Assembly: GCA_963663285.2 (NCBI GenBank)
Contig: CAXXNI010000002.1
Span: forward strand, 930,001-994,000
Length of the DNA: 64,000 nt
Direction: 5' to 3'
Source: CAXXOK01 sp963663285
GTDB lineage: Bacteria > Bacillota > Clostridia > Christensenellales > Aristaeellaceae
The position numbers and the translations under genes were made by a program. Of this stretch, positions 14,450-22,524 are shown piece after piece (within the stretch, counting starts at the first letter, position 1; every line of letters starts with the position of its first letter). The notes under the pieces are model-generated. The model worked only from the letters and a program-made list of their open reading frames with translations. It searched no databases and was not told the origin of the DNA.

Positions 14450-17227
14450 TTATTCTACAATGCTGGCTCCCGTTAAGTCGATGATGCCTAAAACCGAGCG
14501 GTCCCAGCCCTTTACAACAGGCGATACCAGATAAGTGTCGGTGTAGTAATAGATGGGGATAACCGGCATATCCTCCATAAAGATATCATAAGCAGTATAT
14601 AAACGGGCAAAGTGTACGGCCGGGTCTGCTGCAGCTACGGCATCATCCAGAGCCTTCTCAAAATCCGGATTATAGTAGTTGATAAAGTTATAATAGGCAT
14701 CCAAATTCTTGTAATTTTCCAGCATGCTGATCGGGTCCAAAAAATCAGCTAACCAACCATAGTAAACAATTTCAAAATCACCGTCAGAACGGGCAGCTTG
14801 GAACTCATCCCAGTCCATTGCATTTAATACACAGTTAATTCCCAAATTTGTTTTCCATTGCTCTTGCATAATCTCAGCAATTATTGTTTGCCCTACCGAA
14901 GAATAGGTCGAAAGCGAAAACGTGGGAAAGCCTTCGCCGTTGGGATACCCCGCTTGTGCAAGAAGAGCCTTCGCAACTTCTATTCTGATACTATTATCGG
15001 TAAGGGTATAACTGCCCGCCACCTCGGAGAACTGTTTGCCATCCGCATCAAGGAATCCCGGCGATACAAGGCCATCCGCGGGAATAGAGGAAGCAATGCT
15101 GTCGCAAACCAGCTGTGGGCTAAAACCCAATGCCAATGCTTTTCGGACTCGAACATCGGACCAAATTTCCAAATCCATATTGAATCCATAGCTGTAAGTA
15201 CCCAACAAAGGATATTCATAGAGGTTTGAGTCTTCCTCGGCAAGCCGCGTAATTTCGCTTGCAGGTACATTGGGAATAAAGTCCAGCTCGCCTGCCATAT
15301 ATGCAGCATATGCAATGTCGTCGGAATTGATAAATTTCCCATTAATAGCAGTCAGTTGTACCGCTTCAGCATTCCAGTATGCCGGATTGGATTCCAACCG
15401 GAATCCCACACCGCTGATGTACTCAGCAAGTATAAACGCACCATTGGATACGCATAACGCCGGATTTGATCCCCATGCGCCGTCTTCGCCACCCTTGGCT
15501 TCCACAGCAGCTTGCTTCACAGGCATAAAATAATAATATGCCATCAATGAGACAAAGTAATAGGTAGGTTCGGTGAGTTGCACTTGAAGTGTGTAGTCAT
15601 CCACTGCGGAAATACCAACATCTTGTTCAGAACCACGGCCAAGCACAAGCGGCCATGCCCCAACGATATGAGTATACTCCCAAAGCCAATTATAATCAGA
15701 TTCTGTTTCAGGATTCATGGCGCGTAACCATGCGTATATAAAGTCATTTGCGGTCAGTTCGGTACCGTCTGACCATTTGCTTTTACGCAGATGAAATGTA
15801 ACGGTTAAACCGTCCTCTGATATATCCCAGCTTTCAGCAATCCCCGGATACACGATACCGGATTTTTCACGTACAAGCCCTTCGAAAGTCTGGTTAATAA
15901 TATCACTGTTATCCATTATGTTATTAAAACAAGGATCCAGTGAACCAGGTTCCTTATTAATGTTCCAGTTTAATTCAGTGCGGCTCTTCGTATCCTGCTT
16001 TTTCAATGTCACTACGCTTACTTCAACTTCGAAGGTATGCACTTCCAGTCCGTTCGCTACTGTATAGGTAAAGATAGGTTTGCTGATTAAGTCCTTTTTC
16101 CCCATTTCTACCGGAATCTTTATTTCTGCGTTCTCTCCAGGCTGTAATCTAGCAGCAATATCCATCCTTTCTGCTAAAATCTCGCTATTTTCCTGCAGCG
16201 CAAGATTGGTTATGGATACTTTTCCATTGTTTTCGATATTATAAATTATCATGACAGACTCGCCTTCGTAAGCAGTATCTGTCGAGATCGTACGTGTAAC
16301 GGTTAACGCAGGAACATGCTCATCTAACTTTATCTGTAGTGCTGCCAGTTCATCTTCGGTCGTACTGAAATTTTCAACAAGAGCCGCCAGTGCAATCTCA
16401 GCATTGCTCAATGCCGTCTGAATTGCCGTTATATCCGTTTCATTTTGCTCTTGTGTTTCTGAATATACGGTTTCGATATTATCAAGATTTGACTTGAGCA
16501 CATTTGCTGCCTCTTCGCTCTGCTCTTTCAGCGCAGCAATTGCAGCCTTGGTGTTGGCAAGGTCTGTTTGGATGGCTTCTAAATCCGATGCGTTCTTTTG
16601 CTGCATTTCCTCTAGCGCTGTCTTGAAAGTAGCAAGCTCTGTTTGGAGTACTTCCAAAGCTGCCACGTTTTGGGCTTGCACTTCTTCCATGGCTGACTTG
16701 ATATCGGTCAGTTCGGTTTGATGCGCTTCCAGTTTTGATGAATTCTGTTGCTGCGTTTCCGCCATCGCAGTTTTATACTCGGAAAGCGCTGTTTGGAGCG
16801 CTTCCAAATCCGCAATGTTCTGCTGTTGTGTTTCTGCCACCGCAGTCTTGAATTCGGAAAGCTCTGTTTGTAGATTTTTCAAATCCGTTGCATTCTGTTC
16901 CTGCGTTTCTTCAATTGTCGTCCTGGTGTTGGCAAGCTCTGTTTGAAGCGCCGTCACATCCGCCGCCGTTTGCTCTAGCGTTTCTTGGAATGTACTCTCA
17001 ACCGTATCCAAATTCGCTTGAATGACAGCTGCATCATTTACGGCTTGCTTATGAACGGTCCATATTGAATATGCACCTCCGGCTACAACCAACACGAATA
17101 GGATTATGGTTAATAGCCAAAGCCGTTTGAAAACATTTTTCTTCTTGCCGTTATCCTTGGCGATTATGTGCTCATCTACACTTTCATTGTGCTGTATACT
17201 TTTATTGTTATCGTTTTGGTTATCCAT
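14450..17227 (-). CDS. Membrane-tethered oligopeptide-binding-like protein with coiled-coil repeats
   Basis: 925 residues in four parts. Residues 1-35 are polar and charged (cytoplasmic). Residues about 37-56 form one membrane segment without a lipobox or clear signal peptidase site, so the protein is probably anchored N-in. Residues 82-281 are eight tandem 25-residue repeats of the form ETQxQNxxDLExLQTELxxxKTAxA, predicted coiled coil. Residues about 305-405 look like a beta-sandwich of the CARDB/DUF11 type (VTRTISTDTAYEGESVMI, IENNGKVSITNLAL, LQPGENAEIKIPV). From about 418 to the end is a full family-5 solute-binding domain, the OppA/DppA type (NKEPGSLDP, IAESWDISEDGLTVTFHLR, LAQAGYPNGEGFP). 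No ABC permease or ATPase gene is adjacent. ATG at 17227 follows AGGAGGAAAAT. Extracellular peptide scavenging or sensing on a stalk is inferred, not shown. Confidence 0.85.
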   Translation of the reverse strand: MDNQNDNNKSIQHNESVDEHIIAKDNGKKKNVFKRLWLLTIILFVLVVAGGAYSIWTVHKQAVNDAAVIQANLDTVESTFQETLEQTAADVTALQTELANTRTTIEETQEQNATDLKNLQTELSEFKTAVAETQQQNIADLEALQTALSEYKTAMAETQQQNSSKLEAHQTELTDIKSAMEEVQAQNVAALEVLQTELATFKTALEEMQQKNASDLEAIQTDLANTKAAIAALKEQSEEAANVLKSNLDNIETVYSETQEQNETDITAIQTALSNAEIALAALVENFSTTEDELAALQIKLDEHVPALTVTRTISTDTAYEGESVMIIYNIENNGKVSITNLALQENSEILAERMDIAARLQPGENAEIKIPVEMGKKDLISKPIFTYTVANGLEVHTFEVEVSVVTLKKQDTKSRTELNWNINKEPGSLDPCFNNIMDNSDIINQTFEGLVREKSGIVYPGIAESWDISEDGLTVTFHLRKSKWSDGTELTANDFIYAWLRAMNPETESDYNWLWEYTHIVGAWPLVLGRGSEQDVGISAVDDYTLQVQLTEPTYYFVSLMAYYYFMPVKQAAVEAKGGEDGAWGSNPALCVSNGAFILAEYISGVGFRLESNPAYWNAEAVQLTAINGKFINSDDIAYAAYMAGELDFIPNVPASEITRLAEEDSNLYEYPLLGTYSYGFNMDLEIWSDVRVRKALALGFSPQLVCDSIASSIPADGLVSPGFLDADGKQFSEVAGSYTLTDNSIRIEVAKALLAQAGYPNGEGFPTFSLSTYSSVGQTIIAEIMQEQWKTNLGINCVLNAMDWDEFQAARSDGDFEIVYYGWLADFLDPISMLENYKNLDAYYNFINYYNPDFEKALDDAVAAADPAVHFARLYTAYDIFMEDMPVIPIYYYTDTYLVSPVVKGWDRSVLGIIDLTGASIVE
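16385..16984 (-). repeat. Eight 75-base tandem repeats inside the binding-protein gene
   Basis: The stretch coding residues 82-281 consists of eight 75-base units, each giving 25 residues. Units 2-6 are most alike (ETQEQN, ETQQQN, EVQAQN, EMQQKN starts); unit 7 is diverged and unit 8 returns to the consensus. A period of 25 fits a 7+7+11 coiled-coil phase. Confidence 0.85.
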
Positions 17228-17475
17228 ATTTTCCTCCTATAAAATCCGTCTGAAGCTCTTCATGCTTGCTTGCCGTAGTCCAGAAAGTTAATGCATTCTG
17301 AGGTTGTTTTACGAAAGCGTAGAGTCAATCTGAGTGTCATGCATGAGTCAAAGAGGTATTAACAGGAGTAATGGCCGCAGAAATACGAGGTTTATTGACT
17401 TGTCTATACACTTGAAATACAAAACATAAATACGTCATGAAACAGTGCACTATCATTCTGCTCCGGTCATTGACG

Positions 17476-17504
17476 TTGAAAGCAATGGGCTTCTTGCATA
17501 TAAT
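17476..17504 (+). promoter_or_regulatory. Orphan plus-strand promoter
   Basis: TTGAAA (17476-17481), 17 bases, TATAAT (17499-17504). No credible plus-strand gene follows. Confidence 0.5.
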
Positions 17505-17764
17505 GGGTTCGTCCCACTTGCACTTCTTTTATACGGTTACTATATACTACTACCACGAAAATAGCAACAGATAGGTGTTATTACCATATATTGATTATTT
17601 CACTTCTCGCCATATACTCTGAATATCATCAAATCCATGAACAGTTCCCTTGCCTAGATTCATTTTCATCAAGCAAACCGCATTCAATTATGATCTGCTT
17701 GCCATATCATTTCAGGACGATTCAATCTATCCATAATTACATTTTTATTTCCCGGCAGATAAAT

Positions 17765-17808
17765 AAATTGGAAACCCGTCTCAATTGCTTATGACAGATT
17801 TCCAATTT
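17765..17808. terminator. Hairpin between thiI and the orphan promoter
   Basis: 10-bp AT-rich inverted repeat AAATTGGAAA / TTTCCAATTT with a 24-base loop. It is followed by GCTTATTTAAAATTTT on the plus strand and by ATTTATCTG on the minus strand, 30 bases after the thiI stop. It could end thiI transcription or the possible plus-strand RNA. Confidence 0.4.
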
Positions 17809-17837
17809 GCTTATTTAAAATTTTGATACTGCGAGTT

Positions 17838-18983
17838 TTACAACTGTACGATTTCCTGTTCCGCTAACGCACGTTCCATCAATGCCTCGGTATCCAGTTT
17901 CGCTTCGCCATCCAGAATAATCTCCATTTTCGGCTTTGTTGCCGGATGCCGCGGCGTAAAAATAGTGCAGCAATCTTCAAACGGCAGTGATGATGTTTCA
18001 AACGTGCCGATTTGTATCGCCCGGTCGATAATTTCCTGCTTATCAAACCCGATCAGCGGACGGAAAACGGGCAGTTCTGCAACAGCGTCCGTACATTGCA
18101 ACGCGTGCATGGTTTGGCTTGCAACCTGCCCGATGCTTTCTCCCGTTACCAACGCCTGCGCGTGTTCCGCGTATGCTACTTTATTAGCCAGTCTCATCAT
18201 ATACCGCCGCATGATAACGGTTGTATAATCGGGATGGCATTTTTCGTGAATCTGCATTTGAATCTCGGTAAACGGTACCAAGTGTACGCGCAGCCCGCAC
18301 AGGCTTTCACTTAGCAAACTACCGAGCTTAAGCACTTTATCCTTTGCGCGTTCGCTCGTATACGGTGGGGATAGAAAGTGTACCGCGCTCATGGTAACGC
18401 CTCGTTTGGCGATCATCCAACCTGCGACAGGGCTGTCGATACCGCCGGAAAGTAAAAATGTCGCGCGTCCATTTGTGCCGACCGGCATACCGCCAACTGC
18501 CAGAACTGGCTTGGTGTACAAATACGCCAAATCCCTAATTTCAACGCTGAGCACAGTTTCCGGTTTATGCACGTCTACTTTTAAATCCGGCAAATGCTCC
18601 AAAATATAGCCGCCGATTTGCGCATTGATCATCGGGGAATCCATTGGGTAACGTTTATCGCTGCGCCGTGCTTCCACCTTAAAGGTTCCGGTTACTCCGC
18701 GCATCATCGCTACCGCTTCATCCCGAATGGCCTGAAAATCATCTTTAGGCATTTCAATCGCTCTGCATACGCTATGTACGCCAAATACTTTCGTCAGCTT
18801 TTGCATGGCTAAGTCCATATCGGTAACATCGCTTACGTATACACGGCTGTCGTTTAGCCATACTTTACCGTTAACGCTTTTCGCCGCGTTCTTTACCCTT
18901 TCCACGAGCATACGCAGAAAGTAAGGACGGTTCAAACCTTTTAGGTAGATTTCAGAAAAGCGCACCTGAAGCACTTCACGCAA
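17838..18983 (-). CDS. thiI: ThiI, tRNA 4-thiouridine synthase
   Basis: Sulfurtransferase for 4-thiouridine at tRNA position 8, with a possible role in thiamin synthesis. Order: N-terminal ferredoxin-like domain (residues 1-60), THUMP domain (about 60-165), then the adenylating PP-loop domain with SGGIDSPVAGW near residue 180. Length is 381 residues, the short form without the C-terminal rhodanese domain, as in Bacillus. The Cys in DCCTIFTPRHP is the usual conserved one. Start is TTG at 18983 with AAGGAG 10 bases upstream. It directly follows a cysteine desulfurase gene (57 bases), the expected sulfur donor. Confidence 0.95.
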   Translation of the reverse strand: MREVLQVRFSEIYLKGLNRPYFLRMLVERVKNAAKSVNGKVWLNDSRVYVSDVTDMDLAMQKLTKVFGVHSVCRAIEMPKDDFQAIRDEAVAMMRGVTGTFKVEARRSDKRYPMDSPMINAQIGGYILEHLPDLKVDVHKPETVLSVEIRDLAYLYTKPVLAVGGMPVGTNGRATFLLSGGIDSPVAGWMIAKRGVTMSAVHFLSPPYTSERAKDKVLKLGSLLSESLCGLRVHLVPFTEIQMQIHEKCHPDYTTVIMRRYMMRLANKVAYAEHAQALVTGESIGQVASQTMHALQCTDAVAELPVFRPLIGFDKQEIIDRAIQIGTFETSSLPFEDCCTIFTPRHPATKPKMEIILDGEAKLDTEALMERALAEQEIVQL

Positions 18984-19040
18984 AATAATCGTTCTCCTTC
19001 GCTATTGGTATGTATAATGCAATATCTACTATAATGCTGT

Positions 19041-20216
19041 TTACCGTCTGGTAAAAGCAGAAAGCAATCGGTACTGTTGCACGATTTGCTCTGCCGCATA
19101 AGTAACTTCTTCCACCGTGTTCTGCACAGAAAAGCTAAGGCGGATGGAACTATCGATCTCGCGCGGAGAAATGCCCATTGCTGCCAGCACCTCCGAACGG
19201 TGGCTCTTGTGGCTGGAACAGGCTGACCCTGTGCCCACCATGACCCCTTTGGCTTCCAGCGCGTGTACCATCGTCTCGGCACGAACCGGCGGGATCGAAA
19301 TATACAATATATGCGGCGCGGAAGCATCACTTTCTGGAGCAGAGCCAAGTATCCGCAGGCTTTCGATCTGTGAAGAGAGCACAGCAATGGCAGCCGTTTT
19401 TAACGAATGGAATAAAGCAGCCGCCTCATCGTACTGGGGATATGCTTCCACTGCGGCCGCAAGGCCAGTAATCCCCGGCGTGTTTTCCGTACCGGATCGC
19501 AAATTCTGCTGCTGCCCACCGCCGAAGAGGATAGGCTTGATCCGGTGGTTTTTAGCAACGATCAACGCGCCGACGCCTTTTGGCCCATGAAACTTATGTG
19601 CACTTAGGGCATAGCTTTGCACCCGGAGCTTTCGCATGGAAAAAGGCACTCGCAAATAACCCTGTACGCCGTCAACATGAATCGCTGCCTGCGGCGCCAG
19701 TTCGTCCCGTAGGGCTGCTACGGCTTCAACCGGCATGATTACGCCGGTCTCGTTACAAACCTGCATAACGCAGATCAGCTTTACCTCCGGCGTAAGCATC
19801 TCACGCAGAGCGTCCATATCCAACGTGCCGTCCTGCCGAAGCGGGATGCCACTGGCTTTGAACCCAAAGCGGCATTCCGCTTCAAGGCATGCATTTTTCA
19901 CTGCCGGGTGTTCTGCCGCGGTGTATAGTATGCTGCCCGGTCCGCGCACGGTAGCCAGATGGCCTAATATCGCCAGATTATCGCTTTCTGTGCCGCCGGA
20001 TGTGAAAATCACATTGTCTGCTTCCGCATCCACAGCGTCCGCTATGGTTTTGCGCGCAGCCGTTATGCTGCGTTCCGCTTCCACAGCCTTTCCGTACAGT
20101 GCGGATGGATTATAGTATTCGGTTTCCATGCTGCGCGTAACCGCATCAACCGCTGCTTGGCAGGGCTTGGTTGTCGCGCTATTATCCAGATACGCTTGCA
20201 TTCCTGATTCAAGCAT
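19041..20216 (-). CDS. Cysteine desulfurase (NifS/IscS family)
   Basis: PLP enzyme releasing sulfur from cysteine as persulfide. The N-terminus is AYLDNSATTKP; the PLP lysine is in ALSAHKFHGPKGVGAL; RSGTENTPGI and the catalytic Cys loop GSACSSHK near residue 330 are visible. Length of 391 residues fits the NifS/IscS group. The neighbour thiI suggests that it feeds tRNA thiolation (like Bacillus NifZ next to ThiI) rather than general Fe-S assembly; no iscU is nearby. The start ATG at 20216 overlaps the end of the upstream gene; an ATG 15 bases later lacks useful spacing. Confidence 0.93.
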   Translation of the reverse strand: MLESGMQAYLDNSATTKPCQAAVDAVTRSMETEYYNPSALYGKAVEAERSITAARKTIADAVDAEADNVIFTSGGTESDNLAILGHLATVRGPGSILYTAAEHPAVKNACLEAECRFGFKASGIPLRQDGTLDMDALREMLTPEVKLICVMQVCNETGVIMPVEAVAALRDELAPQAAIHVDGVQGYLRVPFSMRKLRVQSYALSAHKFHGPKGVGALIVAKNHRIKPILFGGGQQQNLRSGTENTPGITGLAAAVEAYPQYDEAAALFHSLKTAAIAVLSSQIESLRILGSAPESDASAPHILYISIPPVRAETMVHALEAKGVMVGTGSACSSHKSHRSEVLAAMGISPREIDSSIRLSFSVQNTVEEVTYAAEQIVQQYRLLSAFTRR

Positions 20217-20739
20217 GGAAAACGCCGTGCGGCAGATATTTTTTAATCATGCTTACCATATCATCGGAAGGCTCCATCACGATCATGGTGCGGCTGCTAT
20301 CCTTCTGGTAGTAAAAATAGTACAAATTCGCGCCTCGGTTTAAAAACCAATTCTTACGCTTCATACCGGGCATGTTGATGAGCTTGCGGAAGTTTTCGCT
20401 ATTTACCGGTCCAAAAGCTTCAACGTTCTTTACACGCATCGTACCCAGATTTTTGCGTTTTTGGTTGTTGAATACTTTGGCATAATCCAGTTCGCCATTG
20501 GTAAACGTATACTCGAATTCTGTACGAAGGCGATCTTTAAAAAGAAACAGCAGTACGGCAATACCGCAGAAGATGACTGTAATCGCCAGTGTAATCACCG
20601 AAAACGCGCTGAATATCATCGAAAGCGACCAAAATCCGATAAGAGCAAACAGTACCATAGCGACAGTCGCCAGATAGTACAGCATTTCATACCCCATTCG
20701 GTTTCTGCGGATTACGATTTCTTCCAGAAAATGATCCAT
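20209..20739 (-). CDS. Small membrane protein, DUF6106-like
   Basis: 176 residues with two closely spaced membrane segments (about residues 20-40 and 44-66) and a soluble C-terminal domain with several basic patches and an aromatic run (NLYYFYYQKDSS). It resembles clostridial proteins annotated as DUF6106; this is from memory of the pattern and not certain. ATG at 20739 has GGAGGG upstream. It overlaps the cysteine desulfurase gene by 8 bases and sits in the long nusB-folD-thiI operon. Function unknown. Confidence 0.7.
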   Translation of the reverse strand: MDHFLEEIVIRRNRMGYEMLYYLATVAMVLFALIGFWSLSMIFSAFSVITLAITVIFCGIAVLLFLFKDRLRTEFEYTFTNGELDYAKVFNNQKRKNLGTMRVKNVEAFGPVNSENFRKLINMPGMKRKNWFLNRGANLYYFYYQKDSSRTMIVMEPSDDMVSMIKKYLPHGVFHA

Positions 20740-20786
20740 GTTGTGCCCTCCATATCTTTATACGTATAATCGCATTGTAATGCTGA

Positions 20787-21248
20787 TTACTGTAACACTG
20801 CCCAATAGTACACAAGCGCCGTTGCCAAGCCAATTAAAAAGCCGCCCATTACCTCAAAAGGCGTATGCCCCACCAGCTCTTTCAGCTGTTCATCCGAAAT
20901 CCGCTTACCGTTAATCAATACATCTTTTAAAATCTGATTGATAACAGTCGCTTGTGTTCCGGTTTCACGGCGGACGCCGGTAGCATCGTACATCACGATC
21001 ACTGCCAGCACTAAACACACAGCAAAAATCGGCGTGTTAAAACCCTGCTGCATTCCCACCGATATTGCCAGAGATATTACCATGGCCGTATGGGAACTGG
21101 GCATTCCACCCGAGCCGACAAAACGGTTCCAATCCCACACATGTTCCACCATGTAATACAGTGGTACCTTGAGAGCTTGTGCTAAAAACCACGCGATCAA
21201 AGCTGTGATTGCCGTATGATTGCTAAAAATTTCATTTATGGAGTGCAA
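20787..21248 (-). CDS. Divergent PAP2-family membrane protein (YuiD/DUF212)
   Basis: 153-residue membrane protein with about four hydrophobic segments. The signature GGMPSSHTAM and MYDATGVRRETGTQA motifs identify the divergent PAP2 (DUF212) family, distantly related to phosphatidic-acid phosphatases and vanadium haloperoxidases. The substrate is unknown; adjacency to ispA suggests polyprenyl diphosphate, which is inference. The start is TTG at 21248 with GGAGG 7 bases upstream. Confidence 0.9.
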   Translation of the reverse strand: MHSINEIFSNHTAITALIAWFLAQALKVPLYYMVEHVWDWNRFVGSGGMPSSHTAMVISLAISVGMQQGFNTPIFAVCLVLAVIVMYDATGVRRETGTQATVINQILKDVLINGKRISDEQLKELVGHTPFEVMGGFLIGLATALVYYWAVLQ

Positions 21249-21276
21249 AAGTGTTCCTCCTCGTTGGCGCCGCTGA

Positions 21277-22203
21277 TCAGCTTACGCGTGTGAGCATCTG
21301 GCGTGCGAGCGTGATAAAAAATGAAGCGTCATCCCCAAAAATACCAATGGCATCTTCCGCCTTTTGTATATAGGTTTTCGCCGCTGTGCGCGAAGCATCT
21401 ACCCCATATACTTCCGGCCAGGTCATTTTCCCCAGTTCCTGGTCTTTCCCTGTTTGTTTGCCAAGCATTGCCACATTCCCCGATACATCCAGCAAATCAT
21501 CCACGATTTGAAACGCCATACCCAGCGATTGGCCGTAGGTTTGACCCTCAGCCAATTGTGCATTATTCGCACCACCCAGCAGCATTCCAGCCATAATCCC
21601 CGCCGTGATGAGATCCGCCGTTTTATGACGATGGATATATGCGACACACTTCTCGTCTGGTTTGGTATTTTCCAAAGACACATCCAGCGTTTGGCCCGCT
21701 ATCATGCCCCGCACGCCTGCACGGCGTGCTATCTCCTCCATTGCGGCGATGGCCCGGTCGGGATGCGGCCATGTAACTGCTGCATCCAGCATGGTTTCAA
21801 ATGCCAGCGAATACAATCCGTCTCCGGCTAAAATGGCGATATTCTCCCCAAACACTTTATGGTTTGTCGGTTTTCCGCGGCGAAGATCATCATTATCCAG
21901 CGCCGGTAAATCATCATGTATCAGGGAGTAGGCATGTATCATTTCCAGCGCCAGCGCAAACGGCATTGCCGCCGTCCAATCCGGCGTAAAAAGATGATAA
22001 GCAGCCAACAGTAAAGCAGGTCGTAACCTTTTGCCCGGGAGCGTTAGACTATAGCGCATGGCGCTAACCAACGGTTCCGGTATCGCAGTATCCTTCGGCG
22101 GGTTGCTGGGTGGGGTCACAAGTCCGGTTGCGGTTTTAAGAAGCGGCAGCGTTTCAAGCGCAGCATCGATACTGGTGGTATAATCCATCAATGTTTGCCC
22201 CAA
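21277..22203 (-). CDS. ispA: Polyprenyl (farnesyl/geranylgeranyl) diphosphate synthase
   Basis: Trans-isoprenyl diphosphate synthase condensing IPP with allylic diphosphates. The first aspartate-rich motif is DDLPALDNDD with RRGKPTNHK after it; the second is QIVDDLLDV. Length is 308 residues, close to IspA. It follows xseB as in many Firmicutes and Proteobacteria. Chain length cannot be told reliably, though the ispA context favours C15. The start is TTG at 22203 with GGAGG 9 bases upstream; an in-frame ATG follows five codons later. Confidence 0.93.
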   Translation of the reverse strand: MGQTLMDYTTSIDAALETLPLLKTATGLVTPPSNPPKDTAIPEPLVSAMRYSLTLPGKRLRPALLLAAYHLFTPDWTAAMPFALALEMIHAYSLIHDDLPALDNDDLRRGKPTNHKVFGENIAILAGDGLYSLAFETMLDAAVTWPHPDRAIAAMEEIARRAGVRGMIAGQTLDVSLENTKPDEKCVAYIHRHKTADLITAGIMAGMLLGGANNAQLAEGQTYGQSLGMAFQIVDDLLDVSGNVAMLGKQTGKDQELGKMTWPEVYGVDASRTAAKTYIQKAEDAIGIFGDDASFFITLARQMLTRVS

Positions 22204-22242
22204 AACCGTCCGCCTCCTTCTCTACTTATTACGTCTTCTATT

Positions 22243-22524
22243 TTACGCTTCAGAAGCGGAATCGTCCAGCATAGAAACCTGTGTGGCAATGTCGCTGGGT
22301 ACGATCTCCGTCTCGCCGTTTTTCCCCGTTTTCACTTCGCTTAACCGCGCTTTTGCTGCAGAGAGCTTTTTCATCAGCGCTTGTGAGAGTTTCTCGCCCT
22401 CTTCATACGCTGTCATCAGTTCATCCAGCGGCAGATCCCCCTGTTCCATGCGGTTTGCCAGCGCTTCCAAACGGGTTAACTCGTCCTCAAAAGAAGGTTC
22501 ATTACTCTTTTTCTTCGCAGTCAT
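22243..22524 (-). CDS. xseB: Exodeoxyribonuclease VII small subunit
   Basis: 93-residue small subunit of exonuclease VII. The family core SFEDELTRLEALANRME and DLPLDELMTAYEEGEKL is clear. It has a lysine-rich N-terminus and an acidic C-terminus. Its ATG at 22524 overlaps the xseA stop (ATGA), so the two subunits are translationally coupled. Confidence 0.95.
   Translation of the reverse strand: MTAKKKSNEPSFEDELTRLEALANRMEQGDLPLDELMTAYEEGEKLSQALMKKLSAAKARLSEVKTGKNGETEIVPSDIATQVSMLDDSASEA

Larger units (their letters stand above)
17228..17837. other. 610-base AT-rich spacer with a plus-strand promoter
   Basis: The spacer upstream of the coiled-coil binding protein has no convincing gene. A consensus plus-strand promoter at 17476-17504 and a weak hairpin at 17765-17808 could frame an untranslated RNA of about 300 bases. 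A 67-codon plus-strand frame at 17591-17794 starts with TTG, lacks a ribosome binding site and has no recognisable family. No clear promoter for the binding-protein gene was found. Confidence 0.45.

Noticed and set aside
17591..17794. 67-codon plus-strand open frame after the orphan promoter
   Set aside because: Starts with TTG without a ribosome binding site and has no family resemblance; an untranslated RNA seems more likely.
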